In this document: positions 56,976-64,000 of the stretch, piece after piece
Position numbering within the stretch: position 1 is the stretch's first letter
How the letters are laid out: each line of letters begins with the position of its first letter
Assembly (NCBI GenBank): GCA_910584365.1
Contig: CAJUAF010000003.1
Span: forward strand, 1-64,000
Reading direction: 5' to 3'
DNA: 64,000 nucleotides
Origin: an uncultured Muribaculaceae bacterium
Lineage (GTDB): Bacteria > Bacteroidota > Bacteroidia > Bacteroidales > Muribaculaceae
Position numbers and translations under genes: made by a program
Notes under the pieces: model-generated
Seen by the model: the letters and a program-made list of their open reading frames with translations, nothing else
Databases searched by the model: none
Told to the model about the DNA's origin: nothing

Positions 56976-58337
56976 TTATTCAGTAGCGTACGACTTGACA
57001 TTCATTGTAGCACCTCTCGTTGGCTTGGTTCGGCGGAAGAACATGTTCATCATCATGGCGTCCATATAGTCTGGAGAGCGACCTATGATTATCTTCATTA
57101 CTTCCTTCGATATGATACCTTTCCGGCGAACATCGTTGTCAATGTATGCCTGCTTGAGGGCACCCAGTTCCTCCATCAGCCTTTCGCGTTGCTCATCGGT
57201 ACATATTACACGAATCTTGCGCTCGTTGATAAGCTCGGCCAGTTTGAAGTAGCACTCAGCTCGCAGGTTTTCATACTTGGCCCGGTTGTTGGGCTGACCT
57301 CCGCCGTGAAATTCCTTGATGCCCGGCAAGAAACTCTCCAGATAGCTGCCCACACCGTCGGCATCGACTATCGTGTAAGAACGAGGGACCTTCTCTTTCT
57401 TGAGAACATCGCGCAGAGTTTCGTAAACCTGCTTACCGGGGGAATAGGCCTCATCGACAACGATACGGCATACATTTCCTTCCCATACAGTTACGATAAA
57501 CCTATCGTGCCCTTTCAGGGCTATGTCGGCTGAGCAAGACCTCGCAGGCTTGGGGAGAACATGCTCATTCGTGAAGAGGTCGTTAATCGCATCGAAATCG
57601 CAGAGCGTCGCCGGGTCATCATCATATTCAAAATTGCCAAAGTATAGACGCTGCACTGTAACTTTGTCCGCTTTGAGCAAGTTGTCAATGTAAGCCTGGT
57701 CCACATGGGGATTGTCAAGAGGCAGGGATTTGATGAAACGTCGGTGCGGCGCCATCGTTCCCATCTTCGCCGGCTTCACAAAGTCCGTGTATATCCAGTT
57801 ACGGCGGGGGTTACAAGTGTAAAGGGCTTTCGGGATGGTATGCCATCTAGTGCCGTCTGGGTTCTTGCCACTAAGAACAGAGAAACGTCCTTTGAGAACC
57901 GAGATAGCCTTGGCGCATATCTGCTGGGCTTCGTCGATGAAACAGTCCGTGATACCATAGGAACCGAGACGGTCATACTCCGGGTCGGAGGGCATGAGCT
58001 TCAGGTCGCGAAAATATATCACGCTCCCGTTGGAGAAATTGGCTATAAGTCGCGTCGAGTTGAATTCTACTACCGAGTTCAGGCGTAAGTCTGTCAAAAC
58101 CTCAAAAAAAGTAACGACAGTCGTATCACGCAGCTTCACACTCTCTTCTCGACAGATGAAGCCTACGGATCCGGCCATCGTTATTCTCCGCAGTATTTGC
58201 CATAGGCAACCGAGATAGGTCTTTCCTCCACGCGCTCCGCCACCATACAGCACCTCGGACACCTCACTATCGTCGGGAGACAGATAGTCAAGTGCCTGAG
58301 CTTGCTTGCTGAAAACGTGGACCTCGACCGCACTCAT
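56976..58337 (-). CDS. terL: Terminase large subunit
   Basis: 453 aa, packaging motor. Walker A GGGARGGKT near residues 32-40, Walker B GITDCFIDEAQQICAKAI near 127-145, and the nuclease domain with CSADIALKGHDRFIVTVWEG near 265-285 (first Asp) and YTIVDADGVGSYLESF near 330-345 (second acidic site). C-terminal helices follow to the end. A TAAAGTTG element upstream (near 58352-58360, minus strand) may be its promoter. Confidence 0.93.
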   Translation of the reverse strand: MSAVEVHVFSKQAQALDYLSPDDSEVSEVLYGGGARGGKTYLGCLWQILRRITMAGSVGFICREESVKLRDTTVVTFFEVLTDLRLNSVVEFNSTRLIANFSNGSVIYFRDLKLMPSDPEYDRLGSYGITDCFIDEAQQICAKAISVLKGRFSVLSGKNPDGTRWHTIPKALYTCNPRRNWIYTDFVKPAKMGTMAPHRRFIKSLPLDNPHVDQAYIDNLLKADKVTVQRLYFGNFEYDDDPATLCDFDAINDLFTNEHVLPKPARSCSADIALKGHDRFIVTVWEGNVCRIVVDEAYSPGKQVYETLRDVLKKEKVPRSYTIVDADGVGSYLESFLPGIKEFHGGGQPNNRAKYENLRAECYFKLAELINERKIRVICTDEQRERLMEELGALKQAYIDNDVRRKGIISKEVMKIIIGRSPDYMDAMMMNMFFRRTKPTRGATMNVKSYATE

Positions 58338-58411
58338 TCACTGCTGATATTTTGACAACTTTAGCCTATTTCATGGATACTGTAAAATTTGTAAATACTC
58401 GACGTAAGACA

Positions 58412-58648
58412 TCACACCTTGACTCCGGGGTCAATCTGGGGTTCGTTGCCCTGATATGTGAACTTCGCCTTCGGCACCAACGTGAGTTCAAGTGCCGCAA
58501 GAATCGTGTCAAGATTCTCGTTGCTGATGGCGCGGTTGCCAACGAGAAATGACGAGATTGTGCTGGGGTTAATCTTCGTCTGCTCAGACAGTTCCTTTAC
58601 GGAAATGCCGCACTCGTTCATCTTTCCTTTAATCTTTTCTCTGAACAT
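58412..58648 (-). CDS. XRE-family HTH regulator 1
   Basis: 78 aa from the ATG at 58648 (MFREKIKGKMNECGISVKEL); a longer reading would overlap the next XRE gene more. Classic XRE fold: VKELSEQTKINPSTISSFLV then GNRAISNENLDTILAALEL. It overlaps the upstream XRE gene by 20 bp, so the two are co-translated. Likely an early regulator. Confidence 0.8.
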   Translation of the reverse strand: MFREKIKGKMNECGISVKELSEQTKINPSTISSFLVGNRAISNENLDTILAALELTLVPKAKFTYQGNEPQIDPGVKV

Positions 58649-58868
58649 CGGGATTGGGTTTAGAGGGTTGATACACAACATCGGTGCTGCCGAGGGTCAA
58701 GCCCAGCACCATACATATTTTCTCAAGCACATCGAATGGAATCGTGCGCTTTCCTCGGAGGTAGGCCGAAAGGTTCTGAGTCTTGATACCGACTTTCTCA
58801 CTCAATTCGGTCTGCTTAACATCGAGTTCCTTCATGCGAAGGAAGATTTTGTCTCTTACGGTTGCCAT
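58629..58868 (-). CDS. XRE-family HTH regulator 2
   Basis: 79 aa, XRE helix-turn-helix: KQTELSEKVGIKTQNLSAYL, GKRTIPFDVLEKICMVLGLT. Three bp after the helicase gene and overlapping the other XRE gene. No long C-terminal dimerisation domain, so not a classical CI repressor; the paired small XRE proteins may act as a heterodimer or as a repressor and its antagonist. Confidence 0.8.
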   Translation of the reverse strand: MATVRDKIFLRMKELDVKQTELSEKVGIKTQNLSAYLRGKRTIPFDVLEKICMVLGLTLGSTDVVYQPSKPNPDVQRKD

Positions 58869-58871
58869 TAT

Positions 58872-60545
58872 TCAAATTTTATGTTTGCTTTTAAAGTGTC
58901 TGAGGGTCGCGTCCACAATGCTTTCCTCGATATTGTTGATAGCGCCGGTAACGACGCTTGAATCTTCGCGCTCTTTCTGAATGATCTCAAGTATTCTCTC
59001 ATCGATTGTATTTCGCGCCAAAAGATAGTAGCAGTTGACAGCGTTCTTCTGGCCGTTGCGGTGGGCACGACATTCCGCCTGCTCGCAGTCCGAAGCAGTC
59101 CAGGGAAACTCGATGAACAATATCCTCGATGCCGCAGTCAAGGTGATGCCCACGCCGCCGGACTTGTAGTTTAGGGCAATCAACTTGCAGTCGGGGTCAT
59201 TCTGGAACTTGTCGATAGCCGCCTGCTTCTTCTCCTGCGAATCGGAGCCGGTTACTGATACACTGCCGGGGAACGTCGCCATTATCTCTGACATTACTGA
59301 CTTGTGGAAAGCGAATACTATTAGCTTGTCGCCGCCGTCGATAACATCGTGAATGAATTGCTTCGCCTCTTTCATCTTGCCACGGGCAGATATTTGACGC
59401 AGATGGTTAATCTGTACCATAGCCGTAGCCTTGGCAGCACTCTTGAGAGTGGCATCAGAAGCAGACTCATATTCCACGAGATAGCGGATAAGGTCATTCT
59501 CGGCAAATTCATACTCCTTGCGGTTATCGATATCCACAGTGAGATATTGGCGGGTTTTCTCCGGGAGGTCTTTCAGAGCGATAGCCTTATCCCTTCGGAA
59601 GTAGCATATTTCCCATAGGCGGTAGTGTAGCTCGTAGAGATTGGACGATTTATCCGGTCCTTGACAATAGCGTTCCTTGAATCTGGCAGCTCCGCCGAAG
59701 TCGTCGAGGCGACGCATTATCTGAAGCTGCTGAATCAGGTCAAGGTTGCTCGTTATGCGAGGTGTACCGGTCAGTAGCCAGACGTATTCTTTGTTGGCAC
59801 AGATAGCCTCCAGGTATATCGACCATAGCGCGGTATCGTTGCAGCATCGATGGGATTCATCAATGATTACCGACTTAAACATGGCGGCTCTCTTATCGAG
59901 GACGATATTCTTGACGGTAGTCCTGCCACGGACCCGGCTCACGAAATATTTCTTGACGCTTTCATAGTTCGTAATGAAGATATTGCAGGTGCCGGTCTCC
60001 ATGTGGCGGTGCCAGGTATCTTTGTTCTCGTTGGAGAGAATCATAGCCTGCTTGCCGATGAATCGCTGAAACTCCCGTTGCCAGGTTACTTTCATTGTCG
60101 CCGGCGCCACCACAAGGCAAGGATAAGCCCGCGCGATCGAGACGGCCGCGATTGACTGGAATGTCTTGCCGAGACCCATATCGTCGCCGTTGAAACACCT
60201 CTTGTGGTCCACCATGTACTGAATTCCTTTTCTTTGATAGTCGTAGGGTTGGAGTTTCAGATGGGTAATTGGATATTGCAGGTCGGGCATCTTGTCGGGA
60301 TAGCCCTGCACCTCCGCACGGTCGCCAACCTTGCATACTGAAGAAGCAAGCCGGCGCCGCACAGCATAGTCACAGAATTCGCGGACGAATAGACGGTCAT
60401 GGAGATTCACGCGCCAACATCTGTCGCGCATGATGAAGCGGGCAGACGGTATCTTCTGGATAAAGTATGCCAAAGCAGGGCTATTATAAAAATACAATTC
60501 ATAATAGCCCTCCGCGTCCTTCTCTATGAGGTATATTTCATTCAC
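58872..60545 (-). CDS. SNF2-family helicase
   Basis: 557 aa. N-terminal ~110 residues (SARFIMRDRCWRVNLHDRLF) are a small accessory domain; then motif Ia region with YQRKGIQYMVDHKRCFNGDD and the Walker A-type MGLGKTFQSIAAV (residues ~120-135), DESH box (VIIDESHRCC), LLTGTP, and the C-terminal half with VFAFHKSVMSEIM, GGVGITLTAASRILFIEFPW and QAECRAHRNGQK. ATP-dependent DNA translocase/remodeller, probably acting in phage replication or recombination. Overlaps the upstream gene by 8 bp. Confidence 0.93.
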   Translation of the reverse strand: MNEIYLIEKDAEGYYELYFYNSPALAYFIQKIPSARFIMRDRCWRVNLHDRLFVREFCDYAVRRRLASSVCKVGDRAEVQGYPDKMPDLQYPITHLKLQPYDYQRKGIQYMVDHKRCFNGDDMGLGKTFQSIAAVSIARAYPCLVVAPATMKVTWQREFQRFIGKQAMILSNENKDTWHRHMETGTCNIFITNYESVKKYFVSRVRGRTTVKNIVLDKRAAMFKSVIIDESHRCCNDTALWSIYLEAICANKEYVWLLTGTPRITSNLDLIQQLQIMRRLDDFGGAARFKERYCQGPDKSSNLYELHYRLWEICYFRRDKAIALKDLPEKTRQYLTVDIDNRKEYEFAENDLIRYLVEYESASDATLKSAAKATAMVQINHLRQISARGKMKEAKQFIHDVIDGGDKLIVFAFHKSVMSEIMATFPGSVSVTGSDSQEKKQAAIDKFQNDPDCKLIALNYKSGGVGITLTAASRILFIEFPWTASDCEQAECRAHRNGQKNAVNCYYLLARNTIDERILEIIQKEREDSSVVTGAINNIEESIVDATLRHFKSKHKI

Positions 60546-60936
60546 GTTTTGCGTCCGGATCTCTTACGATGTTTATCACTGTTGGTAAAGGATTCTCAAG
60601 ATTTACATTCACGGATTCGCCGAAGCCCTCATCACGTCCAAGTGTTGACAGCAGATAACGGAGCATCTGTCCGTCGGGCTTCTCTTTCCAGCCAAGGATA
60701 TGCCCAGTGGCCGGATCGATGTGTGGAACACCAAGAGCAACAATGCGGGCTGCATCGAGGCATTGGTCGAAGAGTTTCTTTCGGGAATCCTGCACAACGC
60801 TTTTGAATTCGCCGTCTTCACGGACCCAGTTGTGGACTGTCTGCCGGGTCACACCGAGAAGACCGGCAGTCTGCGAGAGATTGCCGCCGGTCTTTCGGAT
60901 GGCGTCTTCAAATTCGTCAAGAGAGGGTTTTCTCAT
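60538..60936 (-). CDS. TerS-like helix-turn-helix protein
   Basis: 132 aa. N-terminal HTH (SLDEFEDAIRKTGGNLSQTA, GVTRQTVHNWVREDGEFK) of the Fis/terminase-small type; the C-terminal beta tail (VNVNLENPLPTVINIVRDPD) is typical of small terminase subunits. It lies two genes before the large terminase, separated by the helicase. DNA recognition for packaging is inferred. Confidence 0.7.
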   Translation of the reverse strand: MRKPSLDEFEDAIRKTGGNLSQTAGLLGVTRQTVHNWVREDGEFKSVVQDSRKKLFDQCLDAARIVALGVPHIDPATGHILGWKEKPDGQMLRYLLSTLGRDEGFGESVNVNLENPLPTVINIVRDPDAKRE

Positions 60937-60948
60937 AACAAAATTGGT

Positions 60949-61419
60949 TTATTTATCGAAAAGTCCTAATTGGGATTGTGTAGGGGTTTGTGGCACACTG
61001 GGAATTGACGCCAGCATATTCGCAAACTGCCAATTCCTGCAGGTGTTGAAGAGCTTGTTTCGGGCTTGCGGAAGATTCCAATTGATGTAGCTCGTATCAA
61101 TGTGAATCATTCGGGCATTGTTAATCTTGATTTTGACAAACTCGTTGTCAATCTCAAGAGTCTGACCCACACTGCGGACAAAGGGAATATGGAGGTTTTT
61201 GTTCCAATTGAAATCCTTATCGACTCCGCAGAGATAGTAGAACCTGCTTTCTTCCAATTCCATGTTGGGAGGAAGAGACCGCATAAAGCCTTTGACACGT
61301 TTGTCGTTGTGCCCGAGAAGACTTTTCATGCAGTGCGTGTTGAGGTCCACTCCATAGACGTACCGCAACCATATTATTTTGTAGGTATTGCGGAAGTAGC
61401 AATATTCTATTTCGACCAT
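60949..61419 (-). CDS. Hypothetical protein with C-terminal clamp-binding motif
   Basis: 156 aa, unrecognised body (ENEYCYFRNTYKII-like start MVEIEYCYFRNTYKIIWLRY; CVGVDKDF-type beta segment). The last residues are Q-S-Q-L-G-L-F-D-K: QLxLF is the consensus beta-clamp-binding peptide. Together with the clamp-like protein at 42848, this suggests recruitment to a sliding clamp. First gene behind repeat promoter copy 8. Confidence 0.6.
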   Translation of the reverse strand: MVEIEYCYFRNTYKIIWLRYVYGVDLNTHCMKSLLGHNDKRVKGFMRSLPPNMELEESRFYYLCGVDKDFNWNKNLHIPFVRSVGQTLEIDNEFVKIKINNARMIHIDTSYINWNLPQARNKLFNTCRNWQFANMLASIPSVPQTPTQSQLGLFDK

Positions 61420-61432
61420 TTTGTTTTTGATT

Positions 61433-61516
61433 AGTATCTTATTTGCAACTACAAATATACTGAAATTTAATCAATTACGCAAATTTCAGCACGGATTTTT
61501 AATCCTATCTGCAAGC
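61433..61516 (-). promoter_or_regulatory. Phage promoter/operator repeat, copy 8
   Basis: The most diverged copy: -7 TATATTTG at 61452-61459 (minus strand), upstream TTTGCGTAATTGATTA block with the -33 TTTG, leader AGTTGCAAATAAGATA. Drives the 156-aa protein, TerS-like gene and helicase. Confidence 0.75.
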
Positions 61517-61521
61517 CTTTT

Positions 61522-62910
61522 TCAGGCGTTCTCGTCAGTCAGTCCGAAGAGAGGGAGAACGTCTCCCTGACGATTGTAGGACTGATTGTTCGGTAGGTTG
61601 AGATTGAACTCGTAGTTGATGGCCGCGATGTATTCCTCACGGGTCAGCTCACGAACTTTGTATGCACCCCAACCCCAGTAGCCGGACTTGTTATACTGCA
61701 TAAATGGCTCGAAGCCGAACCGTCCGAACATTGCCTGGACCTGCTCTTTCGTGAGGAACTTCTGGAAGAACCACTGACCCTCCTGCATGAACGCCGTCAG
61801 ACCGTTCTCGTCGAAGAACTGAACCGTCGTAGTGCTGTCGACGGTGTTACGCTTCGCCTTATACTGCTTCTCTGCAACCTCCTTTGAACGTCCGGAAACG
61901 AATACTTTGCCACCCATCTTCGTAAATAGATTGAGACAGGTAAGAACGGCGTCTTCAGCGAATTGAGTGTTGACTGAGTTGAGCACGGCATCGCAGATAG
62001 TGTAATCGAACACACCGCCGTCGTGTATGCCATTCTCTTTGATGTAGGCGATGAAAGCGTCTATCATTTCATGGCCCTTCGCAATGGAGATACCTTTCAG
62101 GTTGTGATTGAAGAACTCCAGGCCGATGGCATAGCGATATCCCAGCTCGCGGCGGAGCTTGTTGATGAACATAGCTTTGCCACAACCGAAGTCGAGTATC
62201 TTGACCTTGCGGCGGTCTTCTTTCTCCAGGTGAGGTACTACCTCGCGATATAGCACGGACCAGTCTATACCTTTATGACGCGGAGGCTGAGCGCGGCCTT
62301 GCATGAAATCAGCGCGCTCGATGTGCTCATAGTTGAACACGCCGTAGTCTTTCTTGAAGTAGTAGTCGAAGATGGCTTTCTTCGCAGGATCGAGGAAATA
62401 GCAGTGAACGGGATAGCCGATTGTAGACGCGGCTTTGATGTAGTTGTTGCCGAACACAACCTCATTGCCACACACGATTGCGCAGAGCGCGTCTCCATGC
62501 TTGACGATTAGCCGGCAGATGTCTTTCACGATAGAGGCGTTGCACTCGGCGATTTTGAAGTCACTGACGGGTACGTCGTCATGGAATGTCCCCCATTCAC
62601 GAGGAGACAGACACTCGCTGTGAGTTTCAGGCTCCAGTTCCACACCGTTGTGAATCTGGTTGAATAGAATCTCCGACTCGATGTCAACGCCGCTAATGAA
62701 GTATGCCGGTGCTTCCGCGATACCTACAGCGGTAGCTGCCTTAGTGCGCTGGTGGCCGGCGACGATTGTCATGTTATCGCGATTGACGATAATCGGCAGA
62801 ATGAATCCCAGAGTCTTGAGGCTTCCTTGGAGTTCGACGAAAGCCTCTTCCGAGATTTTGCGGGGGTTGTAGGATGCGGGCTTTATGTCCGCGAATTTAA
62901 CTCTTTCCAT
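61522..62910 (-). CDS. ParB-methyltransferase fusion protein
   Basis: 462 aa. Residues ~1-100 are a ParB/sulfiredoxin-fold domain (SYNPRKISEEAFVELQGSLK; IVNRDNMTIVAGHQRTKAAT). Residues ~225-400 are a class I SAM-dependent methyltransferase: motif I VKILDFGCGKAMFINKLRRE (~residue 235), IGLEFFNH, and FDYTICDAVLNSVNTQFAED with VFVSGRSKEVAEKQY. The C-terminus ends near QGDVLPLFGLTDENA, which has a clamp-motif-like L-P-L-F. Substrate unknown; a DNA methylation or modification role is inferred from the ParB partner domain and from phage MetK. Confidence 0.82.
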   Translation of the reverse strand: MERVKFADIKPASYNPRKISEEAFVELQGSLKTLGFILPIIVNRDNMTIVAGHQRTKAATAVGIAEAPAYFISGVDIESEILFNQIHNGVELEPETHSECLSPREWGTFHDDVPVSDFKIAECNASIVKDICRLIVKHGDALCAIVCGNEVVFGNNYIKAASTIGYPVHCYFLDPAKKAIFDYYFKKDYGVFNYEHIERADFMQGRAQPPRHKGIDWSVLYREVVPHLEKEDRRKVKILDFGCGKAMFINKLRRELGYRYAIGLEFFNHNLKGISIAKGHEMIDAFIAYIKENGIHDGGVFDYTICDAVLNSVNTQFAEDAVLTCLNLFTKMGGKVFVSGRSKEVAEKQYKAKRNTVDSTTTVQFFDENGLTAFMQEGQWFFQKFLTKEQVQAMFGRFGFEPFMQYNKSGYWGWGAYKVRELTREEYIAAINYEFNLNLPNNQSYNRQGDVLPLFGLTDENA

Positions 62911-62930
62911 GTGCTTGAAATTAGAGATTG

Positions 62931-63653
62931 TTATTGAGGCATTTCAAAAACTGTGTCGTCATCAGCGATTTCTTCTTCCTCTTCGGCAGCGCTATTTTCC
63001 AGCAAGCTCTTGACAAAGCCGAAGTTTACCCCGGTTTCGTCCACATAATCGTTGTAGCGATTCACGAGTGTGTCGTATTCTTCCTTGGTTACAGACACAA
63101 CATTCTTGCCGAATGTAAGCATATTGATTTTCTTCGGAGTGGAGCCCTTGATTTTCGTCATTACGGTCTCATCCTCGTCGGGATTATAGAAAAGTCCCTC
63201 GTCGAAGCCGAAGTTTACGAGATTGATTTCGTCGTATATTTGCTGGAGTTTGCCATAATCAAACTCGCCGAATTCGTTATTGTCTTTGATGATGAGTTCT
63301 TTCTCTTCTTCTTCGGACAAATCGGCGACTGTTACTTCGATGAGAGGATTTTCAACCCAGGCTTTCCAGTATTCAATTACGGCGTCGCGCTGCTTCTCCG
63401 TCAACTCCTGCCATTTTTCGTTCTCCTGGAGAATAACCATCCAATCCATCGGCGTGGAAGTGAGAATTTCCTTGAGAATCGTAGTACGCTGGTTGCCGGC
63501 AAGCACTACGTTATCCTTGTTGACGATGATGTCGCGGTATGTGAGCATCTTCGGAAAGAGCATGACGCTCTGCTGAAGACGGCGCTTCTGCCCTATAACA
63601 ATCCTGCGGGGATTGATAGGGTTTATTGTCAGTTCTTTTACGTCCTTTTTCAT
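62931..63653 (-). CDS. ParB-like protein
   Basis: 240 aa. ParB N-terminal domain: LTINPINPRRIVIGQKRRLQ, YRDIIVNKDNVVLAGNQRTT. The middle (VTVADLSEEEEKELIIKDN) is shared with the gene directly upstream (63650), and the C-terminus is acidic (AAEEEEEIADDDTVFEM). It starts 4 bp inside the previous gene's end and ends 20 bp before the ParB-methyltransferase gene. Function unknown; DNA binding expected. Confidence 0.8.
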   Translation of the reverse strand: MKKDVKELTINPINPRRIVIGQKRRLQQSVMLFPKMLTYRDIIVNKDNVVLAGNQRTTILKEILTSTPMDWMVILQENEKWQELTEKQRDAVIEYWKAWVENPLIEVTVADLSEEEEKELIIKDNNEFGEFDYGKLQQIYDEINLVNFGFDEGLFYNPDEDETVMTKIKGSTPKKINMLTFGKNVVSVTKEEYDTLVNRYNDYVDETGVNFGFVKSLLENSAAEEEEEIADDDTVFEMPQ

Positions 63654-64000
63654 TTGCCGAGAAGTAATGATGTTAAAAATCCGTCGCTTATGCCTTCATG
63701 TTCCTCAAGATATTTCTCAAGGCGGGCACACAGTCCCTTGAATTCCTGATCGGTCATTTGGCATTCAACATAGCCACACTTGAATTTCTCGGGATAAGTT
63801 TTCGTCAGGTCGAGGTTCTTGTCGTTGATCTTGTCATCGTAATCGTAGAGGTTCCATGCAACGGCTCCGAGATAATCCCCGATTGCCTCGCGCTCGAAAT
63901 GACGCTTCATAATCTCGATGTCGTCCTCCCCGTAGTGGAGATTGTCTTTCACGAGAATTTCCTTTTCCTCCTCGGCTGAAATATCATCGAGTACTCGGAC
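63650..64000 (-). CDS. ParB-like protein, C-terminal part, cut by the window edge
   Basis: The frame is open to position 64000 without a start, so the N-terminal part lies outside. The visible segment begins VRVLDDISAEEEKEILVKDN, closely matching VTVADLSEEEEKELIIKDN of the neighbouring ParB-like protein, so both are paralogues. The C-terminus (DQEFKGLCARLEKYLEEHEG) is helical. The apparent start at 63952 (GTG) is internal and should not be used. Confidence 0.75.
   Translation of the reverse strand, partial: VRVLDDISAEEEKEILVKDNLHYGEDDIEIMKRHFEREAIGDYLGAVAWNLYDYDDKINDKNLDLTKTYPEKFKCGYVECQMTDQEFKGLCARLEKYLEEHEGISDGFLTSLLLGK

Noticed and set aside
63650..63952. Treating the 100-codon frame as a complete gene starting at 63952
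   Set aside because: The frame is open to the end of the window and the residues upstream of the GTG match the neighbouring ParB-like protein, so it is the truncated end of a larger gene.

Overview
The window is about 2.3 kb of bacterial chromosome followed by the left ~61.5 kb of an integrated tailed phage that runs off the right edge. The host is most likely a member of the Bacteroidales. Many promoters fit the Bacteroides pattern TTTG-N19-TAnnTTTG, Shine-Dalgarno sites are weak and A-rich, and the integrase, amidase, DUF6712 and other proteins look like Bacteroidetes and gut Bacteroidales phage families. Family-level placement (Muribaculaceae-like, for example) is only a guess.

Chromosomal part (1-2520): an S4-domain RNA-binding protein, peptidyl-tRNA hydrolase (pth) and ribosomal protein L25 on the minus strand. 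A plus-strand promoter then leads to a broken tRNA-Ser 5' half and an intact tRNA-Ser(GGA) with a terminator. The integrase gene starts 225 bp after the tRNA, so the tRNA is the probable attachment site; the other phage end is not in the window.

Phage part: almost everything is transcribed right to left. From the right edge: tandem ParB-like proteins, a ParB-methyltransferase fusion, a protein ending in a sliding-clamp-binding motif, a TerS-like protein, an SNF2-type helicase, two small XRE regulators, terminase large subunit, then tail genes including the tape measure (47.6-58.3 kb). A plus-strand island (45.99-47.35 kb) holds a ~143-nt hairpin RNA candidate and two cargo genes, one secreted. 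Next are a Rha/BRO-type antirepressor, a clamp-like protein, a large ParB protein and a block of very small unknown genes (34.8-45.7 kb). The head genes follow (ClpP-like protease, capsid, tube-like protein, portal, neck; 28.8-34.4 kb), then a 2819-aa fibre. After the fibre come small membrane proteins, dUTPase, a nucleosidase-like protein, MetK, holin, amidase and more small unknown genes down to an excisionase-like protein beside the integrase.

The most striking system is a diversity-generating retroelement (DGR). A 110-bp template repeat (20061-20170) matches two 110-bp variable repeats: one at the end of the giant fibre (20353-20462) and one in a 198-aa protein 15 kb away (5108-5217). Of 28 differences from the template, 27 are at template adenines. 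The expected reverse transcriptase is not intact: only what looks like its C-terminal part lies next to the template. The catalytic part is either lost or encoded elsewhere.

Other notable points: eight copies of a ~90-bp promoter/operator repeat that appear to coordinate the small-gene operons, and a SAM-related gene set (MetK, MTA/SAH nucleosidase-like protein, a DUF1848 protein with a CX3CX2C motif, and the ParB-methyltransferase).
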